Source: SFEL01 sp045603585
Lineage (GTDB): Bacteria > Bacillota > Clostridia > Christensenellales > CAG-138
Length of the DNA stretch: 64,000 nt
Reading direction: 5' to 3'
NCBI GenBank assembly: GCA_045603585.1
Contig: JAZUMK010000023.1
Location: 12,212 to 76,211, forward strand
Numbering within the stretch: the first letter of the stretch is position 1; each line of letters opens with the position of its first letter. Shown here one piece after another: positions 43,905-52,677 of this stretch. The notes under the pieces were generated by a model. It did not search any database, was not told where the DNA came from, and saw only the letters and a list, made by a program, of their open reading frames with translations. The position numbers and the translations under genes were made by a program.

Positions 43905-43932
43905 CAAAAAGCCCCGGATGGGAGCCGGGGCC
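43905..43932 (-). terminator. Terminator of the small RHH gene
   Basis: On the minus strand, GCCCCGG and CCGGGGC form a stem followed by TTTTTG, 4 bp after the RHH stop. Confidence 0.88.
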
Positions 43933-43935
43933 GTA

Positions 43936-44109
43936 CTATTTAACCGGTTTTTCAAGGTTTGCGATGGCGTAGGTGATGCATTGATTTATGAATTCATTTC
44001 GGCTCAGGTCAAACAAGGCGGCATTTTCATCCACCTGCTTGAGCAGATCCACCGGTATACGGATGGAAATAACATCTTTATCCTGTTTTTGCGGTAAAAA
44101 ACCTGACAT
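43936..44109 (-). CDS. Small ribbon-helix-helix protein (minus strand)
   Basis: A 57-residue protein with an RHH/Arc-type DNA-binding fold: the strand VISIRIPVDLLKQV is followed by two helices (about 28-55, LSRNEFINQCITYAIANLE). RHH proteins bind DNA as dimers, often as antitoxins or regulators. No toxin partner is visible on the same strand. The ATG at 44109 is preceded by AAGGAG at 12 bp; the TTG at 44118 is too close to it. It is divergent from the composite secreted protein, separated by 99 bp, and might regulate it. Confidence 0.75.
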   Translation of the reverse strand: MSGFLPQKQDKDVISIRIPVDLLKQVDENAALFDLSRNEFINQCITYAIANLEKPVK

Positions 44110-44208
44110 TTTTTTCAAATTCTCCTTGATACTATTGTATCCGATGTGATATGATTTTTATGTATTCAAAATATGATATTAAAATACGAATACAAAAGGA
44201 GAAAAATT

Positions 44209-45411
44209 ATGAAGAAAATATTGTCTTGTATCATTGCCTTTGCAATGATAATCAGCATGTCAAGCGTTGCGCTGGCGGCGGGCGTCGCCAAGATTGGTAC
44301 AACCGAGTATGATTCTCTGAAGGCGGCTGCCGATGCGGCTAAGTCTGGTGACACGCTTGAAATTGTTGCTGGTACCTATGGAAAGACTACTGGCTTGGAA
44401 AGTTACGGAAATTGTGCTCTGGTAATTCGCAATAACAATGGTGGTGCCAACGTATTCCCAGGTTCCGAAAACCCACGTGATTTGGGCAACTTTACCATTG
44501 AGGGTAGTGGTGAAGAAACAAAAGTCGCTGGAATCCGCATTTCCGATTATTCTCTCACAGCAGATCCCGGATTTATCTTCGGCACTCTTACGATCAAAGA
44601 CTTGACATTGACGGATAGTTTTCTCCTTAATGATAAGTTTATCAAAGCGGATAAGATCGTGTTCGAAAATGTAATTTTTGATGCCGAAAGCTGGACCAGT
44701 ACCGAACCTTGCTGGGTGTATATCGATGCACGCAATGGCAATAACATCGGTGAAATCGCATTTAAGAACTGTACCTTCAAGAATGGTAAGACAGCACAGG
44801 GCGTAAATCTGTTGACATATGTGGCAGACAACACAGAGTATACATTTGAGAATTGTTCGTTTGACGGTGCTATGAAGCAAATTATGGTAAACAAGACTGG
44901 TTCTGATCCGAATGCGTCTCACAACGGAACCATTACTGTTGCCGACTGCACCTTCACAAATCAGATGCAAGGCGGTTGTGCCATTCGCATGAATGGTATT
45001 GGTGGAGAAGTTTACATTAAAAACAACACACTTGACGAAGGTGAGCTCTTCAAGATTTCCGATTCTGATAGTGCGATTGTGACACGTATAGACCCCGCTC
45101 CCGCCCCCAAGCCCTCCCGCTCCGGCATTGATGTGACCTACAACGGCGGCAACAGCTTCAGCACCTCCAAGTCCGCTGTTCCCACCTCCGTTGAGATCGA
45201 CGGCGTGGAAGTACCCTTCACCGGCAATGGCAAGAGCTTCACCGTAGGCTGCATCGACCCCAATGCTGAATGGGTGACCGTACGCTGGAACAGCACCTCT
45301 GTTACCGTAAACTTTAAGCCCGATGCAAGCGTTGTCTGCGCTGAGGTGGCTATACCCAAGACCGGCGATATGCCTGTATGGGCGGCTGTACTGGCCTTCT
45401 TCGGTTTCTAA
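44209..45411 (+). CDS. Composite secreted protein with truncated sorting signal
   Basis: A 400-residue secreted protein with a clear signal peptide (1-24, ending in ALAAG). Residues about 25-290 look like a right-handed beta-helix of the pectin-lyase type, starting YDSLKAAADAAKSGDTLEIV, with repeating VIRN, VTIEG-like and FENC turns. From about residue 295 the style changes to a Pro/Ser linker (APAPKPSRSG) and a small domain ending IPKTGDMPVWAAVLAFFGF. IPKTG is an LPxTG-like sortase signal, but the protein stops before the positive tail. DNA up to about 45085 is AT richer with different codon choice than the rest. AAAGGAG precedes the ATG. Binding target unknown. Confidence 0.75.
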   Translation: MKKILSCIIAFAMIISMSSVALAAGVAKIGTTEYDSLKAAADAAKSGDTLEIVAGTYGKTTGLESYGNCALVIRNNNGGANVFPGSENPRDLGNFTIEGSGEETKVAGIRISDYSLTADPGFIFGTLTIKDLTLTDSFLLNDKFIKADKIVFENVIFDAESWTSTEPCWVYIDARNGNNIGEIAFKNCTFKNGKTAQGVNLLTYVADNTEYTFENCSFDGAMKQIMVNKTGSDPNASHNGTITVADCTFTNQMQGGCAIRMNGIGGEVYIKNNTLDEGELFKISDSDSAIVTRIDPAPAPKPSRSGIDVTYNGGNSFSTSKSAVPTSVEIDGVEVPFTGNGKSFTVGCIDPNAEWVTVRWNSTSVTVNFKPDASVVCAEVAIPKTGDMPVWAAVLAFFGF

Positions 45412-45438
45412 AAATACCTGATCAGGGCGGCTTTAACT

Positions 45439-45639
45439 ATGCTTACAATCAAGGGTAAAGATAATACCGTTACAAAAACTCTGCGGCTGACTGAACATAT
45501 AGCAACTGAGCTGGAGCGAATAGCTAAGGAAAACAACGCAACCTTTACCTCTGTGGTGGAGCAGTGCCTTCAGTATGCATTGGATGAGCTGGGCAAACAA
45601 GAGCGGGCTGAGCAAAATACAGCGCGCCGGGATATGTGA
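45439..45639 (+). CDS. Small ribbon-helix-helix protein (plus strand)
   Basis: A 66-residue Arc-type RHH protein: strand VTKTLRLTEHIATELERIA, then helices around NATFTSVVEQCLQYALDEL. It starts 27 bp after the composite secreted gene, with only a weak Shine-Dalgarno, so it may be read by coupling. It ends before a strong terminator. It is not a close copy of the RHH protein at 43.9 kb, but both flank the secreted gene. Role probably regulatory; no toxin partner seen. Confidence 0.72.
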   Translation: MLTIKGKDNTVTKTLRLTEHIATELERIAKENNATFTSVVEQCLQYALDELGKQERAEQNTARRDM

Positions 45640-45660
45640 GCTGAATACAACACAGACGAC

Positions 45661-45686
45661 AGCCCCCCTTGAAAGGGGGGGCTTTT
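45661..45686 (+). terminator. Rho-independent terminator after the RHH gene
   Basis: AGCCCCCC and GGGGGGCT with a 6-nt loop, followed by TTTTT. Confidence 0.9.
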
Positions 45687-45805
45687 TCTGTGCCTTGGGC
45701 TTACAATATTCGCCATATTTGTAAATAAATTGTGCTGATATACACAAAAGCTACAATATGTGGTATATTTAACGTAGGTAATTATTACTTATGTGAGGTA
45801 CTGAC

Positions 45806-48800
45806 ATGAAAAGACTTCAGGCATTGCTGATGGCGGTCCTGATGCTAGCGTGTCTGCTGCCTGCTGCCCCTGCGGCCGCGGCAACGGATTACAGCTGGAT
45901 AAAGGTCAAGCTGTCCACCAACAACGCCACCTCCCTTACCATGTACGCTTCCGGCTCCTATTTTATAAAGGAAAACGGAGCGGAATTTACGGGGGGTACT
46001 GTTACTGTGCGCAGCAATGGCGACGGCACCATGACCCTGTCCCATTCCGGCAGCGGCGAGCTTTATACCGCTTCCGCCATGTCCATAATGCGCAGCAACG
46101 TATCCCGTGATGCAGGCTACCTGAAAATGGGCGGCAGGTGTTATCTTGGTCATTTCAATCTTAAGGCCATGTCTTCCGGATATATAAGGGTTGTAAACGA
46201 AGTGCCCCTTGCCCATTATCTCTATGGCGTTGTGGGCTATGAGATGAGCAATACCTTCCCCCTTGATGCCCTTAAGGCTCAGGCCATCGCCGCAAAGTGC
46301 TATGTGCTTTCCAATATCACCATGTCCGGCGATTATTATATCGGCGATACCTCCTCGGATCAGGTATATAAAGGATACGATTCTTCATATACAAACGTCA
46401 TCAACGCAGTTGACAGCACGCTGGATCAGATACTGGCGGTAAACGGCAATCTGCTGTGCACATACTATGCCGCAAGCAACGGCGGCGAAACGCTGCTGCC
46501 CAGCCAGGCATGGCCCTCCAAGAACAGAAACGACAAGGGCTATGGCATCGCCCTTGACCCATATGACCTTGCAAACGCATACAGCAAAAAGGAGACCATA
46601 AGCTTCCCCATTAATATGCCGGGCAGCATCACTCCTGCTCTGATGAGCATGCTGCTTACCAAGGCGACCCAGCAGACCGGATACTCCGTAAACCAGATAA
46701 ACTCCATAACCGACGTATCCGTTCACACTCCCAAGTACAAAAACACCACCCGCTGCATGTCCAAGTGCACTGTATCCATGGTGGTGAGCCAGAGCGGGTC
46801 AAACCCCATGGAAGTATCCTTTACCTTCAACACCAGCGAATTCGAAAGCTACGGCGTGGTGAGGGACAGCACCCTCCGCTCCTATTGGGGCGAAATGGGC
46901 TCGGACGGATACTATAATATCTACCACGTCCGCTTCGGCCACGGCGTAGGCATGAGCCAGCGCGGCGCTCAGGCCATGGCAAATGCCGGCATTTCATACA
47001 AGGATATACTGGGCTTCTATTATCCCGGCGCATCCTTTGCCACCATAAACGTATCCGAGCCCCAGAATCCCATAAACAGCGCGGTGAACAAAGCCCCCGA
47101 GGGCAACTATGTTCAGGCTGTTACCACCGGCAATGTAAAGATGCGTACCGGTCCCGGTACCGGATACGGCAGCCTCGGTACCGTACCCAAGGGCTCCGAT
47201 ATATACGTATTTGAAAGCGTGGACGGCTGGGCAAAGGCATCCTATAACGGCACTGTGGGCTATATTTCGGAAAAGTACGTGGATTATCCCAACGGCAAGC
47301 CGGTACAGCCCACCCCCACTCCTGAGCAGGAAACCGACACAACCCCCGCTCCCCCCGAAAAGGAAGGCGTGATCGCCTACGGCGTTGTAAACGGCCAGGG
47401 GGTAAATTTCCGCACAGGCCCCGGCACATCATACAACAGCATTGCAAAGCTGGATAAGAATACCGCCCTTTACATAATGGGTTCATCAAACGGCTGGTAT
47501 GCCTGCGAAACACAGGACGGACAGAAGGGCTATATGATAGCCACCTATGTCAGCATAACCGGCTACCCCTCCAACGATGCCGAAAACGAGGAAGAGGTGG
47601 AGGATACTCCCCAGGAGGAGCAGAAGCCCGATCAGGAAGATGCTCAGATAACCCAGCCCACGGTAATTGCCTACGGCAGGGTAACAGGTCAGGGCGTAAA
47701 CTTCCGCACAGGCCCCGCCACCACCTACCAAAGCATGGGCAAGCTGGATAAGAATACCACCATTGATATCTACGGCTCCGCAGGCAGCTGGTATTACGGC
47801 AAGGCCGGCAATACCATAGGCTATATCAGCGGCGGCTATGTTGAAATAACAGGCAAGCCCGAGGTGGTTGCCCCTCCCAGGACAGAAGCGGATACCGACA
47901 CTGAAACCTCCCCCGATACGGATGACGGCGAGAGCGAAAACATTCAGGCCGAGCCCACACCCACACCGAAGCCCGAGGAAACAGTCACCGTTGGCCGCGT
48001 TACCGCTTCCGGCGTAAATATGCGCATAGGCCCCGGCACATCCTATACCTCTCTCAAGAAGCTCAGCAAAAATACCGGCCTGTATATCAACGGCAAGAGC
48101 GGCAGCTGGTACAGCGTTGTTGCAGGCAATATCAGCGGATATATCCATGAGGACTATGTTGAGGTTACAGGCAGCGTTGCCAAGGAGGAGGTGGAATCCT
48201 CCGGCGCAATCGGCAAGGGTATTACCACAGGCAGCGTAAGGCTCCGCAAGGGCCCCGGCAAGGATCACGATTCCATACTCACCATCAAGAAGGGCACAGA
48301 GCTTACCCTTTTTGATATAGTATCCGGATGGTATTCCGCAAAGATGCCTGACGGCACTCAGGGCTATGTAAGCTCCAAGTACGTTAATGTGACCGCTGCC
48401 TATGACAGAGTTGAAACCGGCGGCCAGGAAGAGACTCAGCAGTCCACCGGCAAGGGCGTGCTTACCGCCAATGTAAACTTCCGCCAGAGCCCCTCCACAA
48501 CGGCGAAGAAGCTGACCACCCTCAAGAAGGGCACGGAAGTGACTCTTTATTCCCTCAATGACGGCTGGTATGAGGCAGAATACAACGGCACCCGCGGCTA
48601 TCTCTTTGCCAAGTATGTAAGCGCCAGCGCAAATGTTGGCGGCAATGTGGGCACTCCCAATGTGGGCGGCAGCGTGGGCAGTACGGAGAATATCGTAATA
48701 TCCACCGACGGCAAGGTGTCCCTCACCAAGGGCACATCCACAGGCAATGTAAACTTCCGCTCCGGCCCCTCCACCAGCGGCACCACCGTATACGGCAAGA

Positions 48801-49138
48801 TCCCCAAGGGAGATACCGTTGAGATAATCGGCCAGACCAGCACATGGTACTATGTGATCTACAACGGCCGCGTAGGCTTTGTCAGCGGAGATTATCTCAC
48901 TGTCAACGGCGGAGGCACAGTTGGCATACAGCCTGTAAACAGCACCATTACTCCTCAGGCCTGCGTTACCAATTCCGAGGTAAACCTGAGGACAGGCCCC
49001 TCCACCGGCCATGGCAAAATAACCCTGCTCAGCAAGGGTACGTCTGTTACGGTTTATTATGTATCCGACGGCTGGTGCTTTGTAAAATGTTCCAATGGCT
49101 ACGGCTTCCTCTTTGATGAATACGTAAGCCTTGCATAA
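45806..49138 (+). CDS. SpoIID-domain protein with eight SH3b repeats
   Basis: An 1110-residue secreted wall protein. A signal peptide (1-26) is followed by a SpoIID/LytB domain (about 125-415) with the region around Glu147 (VVGYEMSNTF) and HGVGMSQRGAQAM (379-391). SpoIID enzymes are lytic transglycosylases acting on stem-stripped peptidoglycan. The rest is eight bacterial SH3 repeats, each with a (V/L)(N/K/R)xR(T/S/I)GP-type start, from about residue 434 to the end, separated by Pro/Thr/Glu linkers. SH3b repeats bind cell-wall peptides. The catalytic and binding parts suggest a wall-remodelling enzyme. It has a modest promoter (TTGTGC/TACAAT at 45730-45757). Confidence 0.92.
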   Translation: MKRLQALLMAVLMLACLLPAAPAAAATDYSWIKVKLSTNNATSLTMYASGSYFIKENGAEFTGGTVTVRSNGDGTMTLSHSGSGELYTASAMSIMRSNVSRDAGYLKMGGRCYLGHFNLKAMSSGYIRVVNEVPLAHYLYGVVGYEMSNTFPLDALKAQAIAAKCYVLSNITMSGDYYIGDTSSDQVYKGYDSSYTNVINAVDSTLDQILAVNGNLLCTYYAASNGGETLLPSQAWPSKNRNDKGYGIALDPYDLANAYSKKETISFPINMPGSITPALMSMLLTKATQQTGYSVNQINSITDVSVHTPKYKNTTRCMSKCTVSMVVSQSGSNPMEVSFTFNTSEFESYGVVRDSTLRSYWGEMGSDGYYNIYHVRFGHGVGMSQRGAQAMANAGISYKDILGFYYPGASFATINVSEPQNPINSAVNKAPEGNYVQAVTTGNVKMRTGPGTGYGSLGTVPKGSDIYVFESVDGWAKASYNGTVGYISEKYVDYPNGKPVQPTPTPEQETDTTPAPPEKEGVIAYGVVNGQGVNFRTGPGTSYNSIAKLDKNTALYIMGSSNGWYACETQDGQKGYMIATYVSITGYPSNDAENEEEVEDTPQEEQKPDQEDAQITQPTVIAYGRVTGQGVNFRTGPATTYQSMGKLDKNTTIDIYGSAGSWYYGKAGNTIGYISGGYVEITGKPEVVAPPRTEADTDTETSPDTDDGESENIQAEPTPTPKPEETVTVGRVTASGVNMRIGPGTSYTSLKKLSKNTGLYINGKSGSWYSVVAGNISGYIHEDYVEVTGSVAKEEVESSGAIGKGITTGSVRLRKGPGKDHDSILTIKKGTELTLFDIVSGWYSAKMPDGTQGYVSSKYVNVTAAYDRVETGGQEETQQSTGKGVLTANVNFRQSPSTTAKKLTTLKKGTEVTLYSLNDGWYEAEYNGTRGYLFAKYVSASANVGGNVGTPNVGGSVGSTENIVISTDGKVSLTKGTSTGNVNFRSGPSTSGTTVYGKIPKGDTVEIIGQTSTWYYVIYNGRVGFVSGDYLTVNGGGTVGIQPVNSTITPQACVTNSEVNLRTGPSTGHGKITLLSKGTSVTVYYVSDGWCFVKCSNGYGFLFDEYVSLA

Positions 49139-49211
49139 GAAGGGAAAAACAGGGCTGAACAAAAAAGCAGCCGACATATAATAATTCGACATACTAAATC
49201 GAAAAACACAG

Positions 49212-49239
49212 AAAAACCGCGGTATTTTCCGCGGTTTTT
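49212..49239. terminator. Bidirectional terminator between the SpoIID protein and comEB
   Basis: AAAAACCGCGG and CCGCGGTTTTT form an 11-bp stem with a 6-nt loop. Confidence 0.92.
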
Positions 49240-49255
49240 GCATTATGACGTTTTA

Positions 49256-49714
49256 TTATTCTTCGTATTTTACAAGCTCCACGCCTGCTTCTTTAAATAT
49301 GGCAAGGGAGAAATCATCCGGATAGCCTTCTGCATATACTACACGGGATATGCCGCTGTTTACTATCATCTTGGCGCAGATGACGCAGGGCTGATGGGTG
49401 CAGTACATGGTGGCTCCGTCGATGGATATGCCCAGCTTCGCCGCCTGAATAATGGCATTCTGCTCGGCATGGATGGCGTAGCACAGCTCATGCCGTGTGC
49501 CGGAGGGGATGTTCAGGGTGCGGCGCATGCACTCACCCTTTTCGGTGCAGCTCTTTATGCCGGCAGGCGCGCCGTTGTAGCCGGTGGTGAGTATGCGTTT
49601 GTTTTTTACTATTACAGCGCCGATGTGTCTGTTTTCCTGATAGCAGCTGGACCAGCTGCCGATGGTCCAGGCCAGTTCTATAAAGCGCTTATCCCACTTA
49701 GTCCATTCTGACAT
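49256..49714 (-). CDS. comEB: dCMP deaminase (ComEB family)
   Basis: A 152-residue zinc deaminase predicted to convert dCMP to dUMP for dTMP synthesis. The motif HAEQNAI (zinc His and catalytic Glu, about residue 83) and HQPCVICAKM (two zinc cysteines, about 111-114) are intact, and YNGAPAGIKSC is typical of the ComEB/dCMP deaminase group. The ATG at 49714 has GGGGGA upstream; the longer frame adds a segment without family features. Despite its name the family is not directly needed for DNA uptake. Confidence 0.92.
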   Translation of the reverse strand: MSEWTKWDKRFIELAWTIGSWSSCYQENRHIGAVIVKNKRILTTGYNGAPAGIKSCTEKGECMRRTLNIPSGTRHELCYAIHAEQNAIIQAAKLGISIDGATMYCTHQPCVICAKMIVNSGISRVVYAEGYPDDFSLAIFKEAGVELVKYEE

Positions 49715-49877
49715 TATATGTATTCCCCCTGTAATTGGCAGTATTTTGAATAAGTATATCACCTTGGGAAAGAATAGTACAGAAATCCTTTGCCGAATAA
49801 TGGATATTTCACCCTCTGGCCTCTGCGGACGGCGGTGGAGAGAATGGGGAATAAATGTGAAAATCTGCCATAGGCTA

Positions 49878-49906
49878 TTGAAAAGGATAAAGGGGTGTAT
49901 TAAACT
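49878..49906 (+). promoter_or_regulatory. Sigma-A type promoter for groESL
   Basis: TTGAAA (49878-49883) and TAAACT (49901-49906) with a 17-bp spacer; the CIRCE operator begins 12 bp after the -10 box. Confidence 0.75.
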
Positions 49907-49918
49907 ATCAACAATGGC

Positions 49919-49945
49919 TTAGCACTCAATGGCCTTGAGTGCTAA
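49919..49945. promoter_or_regulatory. CIRCE operator of groESL
   Basis: TTAGCACTC (49919-49927), 9 bp, GAGTGCTAA (49937-49945): a perfect CIRCE inverted repeat. It binds the repressor HrcA, so the operon is induced by heat or unfolded protein. hrcA itself is not in the window. Confidence 0.97.
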
Positions 49946-49992
49946 CAATAGCAAAGCAATATTTTATTATCCACACAGGAGGCACGTATAAA

Positions 49993-50277
49993 ATGAAGCT
50001 CAAACCCTTACTGGACAGAGTTGTTCTCAAGAGCACCGAGGTTGAGGAGACCACCAAGAGCGGCATCATCCTTACCGGCAGCGCCAAGGAAAAGCCCGTG
50101 GTATCCGAAGTTGTAGCAGTTGGCCCCGGCGGCATGGTGGACGGCAAGGAAGTTACCATGTACGTAGAGGTTGGCGATAAGGTAGTTATCTCCAATTATG
50201 CCGGCACCGAGGTCAAGCTGGACGGCGAAGAGTACAAGATCGTACGTCAGAATGACATTCTGGCAGTGGTTGAATAA
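49993..50277 (+). CDS. groES: Co-chaperonin GroES
   Basis: A 94-residue lid of the GroEL chaperonin. It begins MKLKPLLDRVVLK and has the mobile loop TEVEETTKSGIILTGSAKEK that contacts GroEL. The ATG at 49993 follows AGGAGG; an upstream frame extension lies in the leader and was rejected. groEL starts 30 bp downstream. The operon is under CIRCE control. Confidence 0.97.
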   Translation: MKLKPLLDRVVLKSTEVEETTKSGIILTGSAKEKPVVSEVVAVGPGGMVDGKEVTMYVEVGDKVVISNYAGTEVKLDGEEYKIVRQNDILAVVE

Positions 50278-50307
50278 AACACATATATAAAAAGGAGACG
50301 ATAAATC

Positions 50308-51942
50308 ATGGCAAAGCAGCTTAAATACGGCGAAGAGGCACGCCGCGCTCTGGAAGCGGGCATGAACGCCCTGGCCGATACCGTTAAGATCACCCTGGGC
50401 CCCAAGGGCCGCAACGTTGTACTGGATAAGAAGTACGGCGCTCCCCTCATCACCAATGACGGCGTAACCATCGCCAAGGAAATCGAGCTGGAAGACCCCT
50501 TCGAAAACATGGGCGCTCAGCTTGTAAAGGAAGTATCCATCAAGACCAATGACGTAGCCGGCGACGGTACCACCACCGCCACCCTTCTGGCTCAGGCCAT
50601 CATCCGCGAGGGCATGAAGAACGTAGCCGCAGGCGCCAACCCCATGGATGTAAAGCGCGGCATCGAGGCAGCTGTTGACGCAGCCGTAGAGGGCCTCCGC
50701 GAGATCTCCAAGCCCGTTGGCAGCAAGCAGGCCATTGCTCAGGTAGCCTCCATCTCCGCAGGGGATGACAACGTAGGCGCCCTCATCAGCGATGCTATGG
50801 AAAAGGTCGGCAACGACGGCGTTATCACCGTTGAAGAGTCCAAGACCATGAAGACCGAGCTGAACATCGTGGAAGGTATGCAGTTTGACCGTGGCTATGC
50901 CTCCGCATACATGGTAACCGATACCGATAAGATGGAAGCGGTTCTGGATAATCCCTTCATCCTCATCACCGACAAGAAGATCACCAACATTCAGGAGATT
51001 CTGCCCGTTCTGGAAGGCGTTGTACAGCAGGGCGCAAAGCTGCTCATCATCGCTGAGGACGTAGAGGGTGAAGCCCTTGCCACTCTGGTAGTGAATAAGC
51101 TCCGCGGCACCTTCACCTGCGTAGCCGTAAAGGCCCCCGGCTTCGGCGACAGGCGCAAGGCTATGCTGCAGGATATCGCCATCCTCACCGGCGGTCAGGT
51201 AATCAGCGAAGAGATCGGCATCTCTCTGAAGGAAGCCACTCTCGACATGCTGGGCCGCGCCCGTCAGGTAAAGGTCGATAAGGAAAACACCACCATCGTA
51301 GAGGGTGCAGGTGATCCTTCCGAGATCCGTGCCCGCATCAGCTCCATCAAGGCCCAGATCGAGGAGACCACCTCCGATTACGATAAGGAAAAGCTTCAGG
51401 AGCGCCTTGCAAAGCTGGCCGGCGGCGTAGCCGTTGTAGCAGTTGGTGCAGCAACCGAAGTTGAGATGAAGGACGCAAAGCTCCGCATCGAGGACGCTCT
51501 CAACGCCACCCGCGCAGCCGTGGAAGAGGGCATCGTTCCCGGCGGCGGCGTAGCTCTGGTAAACGTTATCCACAAGGTAAAGGCCGTTGCAGATTCCTGC
51601 GAGGGCGATAAGCGCACCGGCGTTAAGATCGTAATGCGCGCTCTGGAAGAGCCCATCCGTCAGATCGCCGTAAACGCAGGCCTTGAAGGCTCCGTGATCG
51701 TAGAGAACATCAAGAACAGCGGCAAGGCCGGCTACGGCTACGATGCACGCAATGACGAATACTGCATCATGGAAGACAAGGGCATCATCGACCCCACCAA
51801 GGTCACCCGCAGCGCCCTCCAGAACGCAGCCTCCATCGCCGCCATGGTTCTCACCACCGAGAGCCTGGTATGCGACATCCCCACTCCTCCCGCTCCCGCA
51901 GTAGGCGGCGGCGACATGGGCGGCATGGGCGGCATGTATTAA
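50308..51942 (+). CDS. groEL: Chaperonin GroEL
   Basis: A 544-residue 60-kDa chaperonin subunit that folds proteins in an ATP-driven double-ring cage. The ATP site has LGPKGRNVVLD (about 31-41) and DVAGDGTTTATLLAQAI (about 83-99), and the intermediate and apical domains look complete. The C-terminal tail ends GGGDMGGMGGMY. The last 222 bp of its coding sequence plus 4 bp downstream are repeated at 53578-53803. GGAGA precedes the ATG, and a terminator hairpin lies at 51.97 kb. Confidence 0.98.
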   Translation: MAKQLKYGEEARRALEAGMNALADTVKITLGPKGRNVVLDKKYGAPLITNDGVTIAKEIELEDPFENMGAQLVKEVSIKTNDVAGDGTTTATLLAQAIIREGMKNVAAGANPMDVKRGIEAAVDAAVEGLREISKPVGSKQAIAQVASISAGDDNVGALISDAMEKVGNDGVITVEESKTMKTELNIVEGMQFDRGYASAYMVTDTDKMEAVLDNPFILITDKKITNIQEILPVLEGVVQQGAKLLIIAEDVEGEALATLVVNKLRGTFTCVAVKAPGFGDRRKAMLQDIAILTGGQVISEEIGISLKEATLDMLGRARQVKVDKENTTIVEGAGDPSEIRARISSIKAQIEETTSDYDKEKLQERLAKLAGGVAVVAVGAATEVEMKDAKLRIEDALNATRAAVEEGIVPGGGVALVNVIHKVKAVADSCEGDKRTGVKIVMRALEEPIRQIAVNAGLEGSVIVENIKNSGKAGYGYDARNDEYCIMEDKGIIDPTKVTRSALQNAASIAAMVLTTESLVCDIPTPPAPAVGGGDMGGMGGMY

Positions 51943-51946
51943 TCCG
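51721..51946 (+). repeat. Direct repeat, copy 1 (groEL 3' end)
   Basis: 226 bp that match 53578-53803 with only three differences, at 51804, 51843 and 51849. All three are silent third-codon-position changes (Val, Ala, Val). The match stops sharply at both ends: within codons upstream, and 4 bp past the stop codon downstream. Confidence 0.97.
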
Positions 51947-51971
51947 ACTTGCTAAACACATAAAAAACAGC

Positions 51972-52008
51972 AATGACCCGCATCCGTAAAGGATGCGTGT
52001 CATTTTAT
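51972..52008 (+). terminator. Terminator after groEL
   Basis: A CGCATCC and GGATGCG stem with a GTAAA loop, then TCATTTTAT. The T tract is short. Confidence 0.65.
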
Positions 52009-52022
52009 ATGCCGATGTGCAA

Positions 52023-52562
52023 TTAAATGCTGATTATTTCAGGGGCGTGGTCTGCGTAGGGCAACAGTTTTTCCAATATAGCGGCAGTTGATATTTTCAT
52101 ATAGCCGGTGGTAGTGCCGTCGCTGCAGCCGTACCATTTCTCTTTAGCTACGTCGCTGTCTATTATAATATGTACTTCTCCGTCTGCATCCAGCAATGCA
52201 CTGAATACTGTGGCTGCGCCGATCTTCGTGCCGAGTATTTCATCCATGAGCTTCGCAGGGGCAAAGGACACCCTTGGGATATCGAGGGCAGCGCAGAAAT
52301 CCGCTGAATTAAAGCGCTTATCTCCTGTAGTGACGAACAGATAGAAATCCGTCTGCTGCTTGTTGCATAAGAATAGTGTTTTTACCATTTTCATGTCCAG
52401 TTTTTGATTTATCAGTACGCAGTCTTCCATGGTGATGGCTTCGTCTGTTTCTACCCGCTCAAAGGGTATCTCCAGCTTTTCCAACGCCCGGTAGGCTCTA
52501 CGCTGCAATGGGGTGGAGAAGGTCTCAGGGGCGGTGGTGAATATTTCGCTTACGTAAAACAC
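52023..52562 (-). CDS. YbaK/ProX-type aminoacyl-tRNA deacylase
   Basis: A 179-residue protein of the YbaK/prolyl-tRNA-editing family; it clears mischarged tRNA (such as Ala- or Cys-tRNA-Pro) in trans. The KMVKTLFLCNK lysine segment (about residue 57-67) and LGTKIGAATVFSALLD plus VHIIIDSDV are typical of the ProX/YbaK fold. The start is taken as the GTG at 52562, which has AAAAGGAA 9 bp upstream; no ATG nearby has a good Shine-Dalgarno. It is divergent from the LysR gene. The pair lies between the two copies of the groEL 3' end. Confidence 0.85.
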   Translation of the reverse strand: MFYVSEIFTTAPETFSTPLQRRAYRALEKLEIPFERVETDEAITMEDCVLINQKLDMKMVKTLFLCNKQQTDFYLFVTTGDKRFNSADFCAALDIPRVSFAPAKLMDEILGTKIGAATVFSALLDADGEVHIIIDSDVAKEKWYGCSDGTTTGYMKISTAAILEKLLPYADHAPEIISI

Positions 52563-52677
52563 GGCAGACACTTCCTTTTGCTTGAAAAGTTTATATAGGT
52601 AATGTAACATAATATGAAGAATCACAAAAGCGAATGTTTATCATACTTAAGATAACAAAAAGAGATGGGGCGATAAA

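Noticed and set aside
45360..45411. Simple frameshift explaining the missing sorting-signal tail of the secreted protein
   Set aside because: Neither alternative frame after the stop continues as a hydrophobic stretch with a basic end, so a single-base error does not restore the tail. Truncation or replacement seems more likely.
47100..49138. CRISPR or tandem DNA repeat array
   Set aside because: The repetition is at protein level (eight SH3b units about 60-110 codons apart), with diverged DNA and no short identical spacers and repeats.
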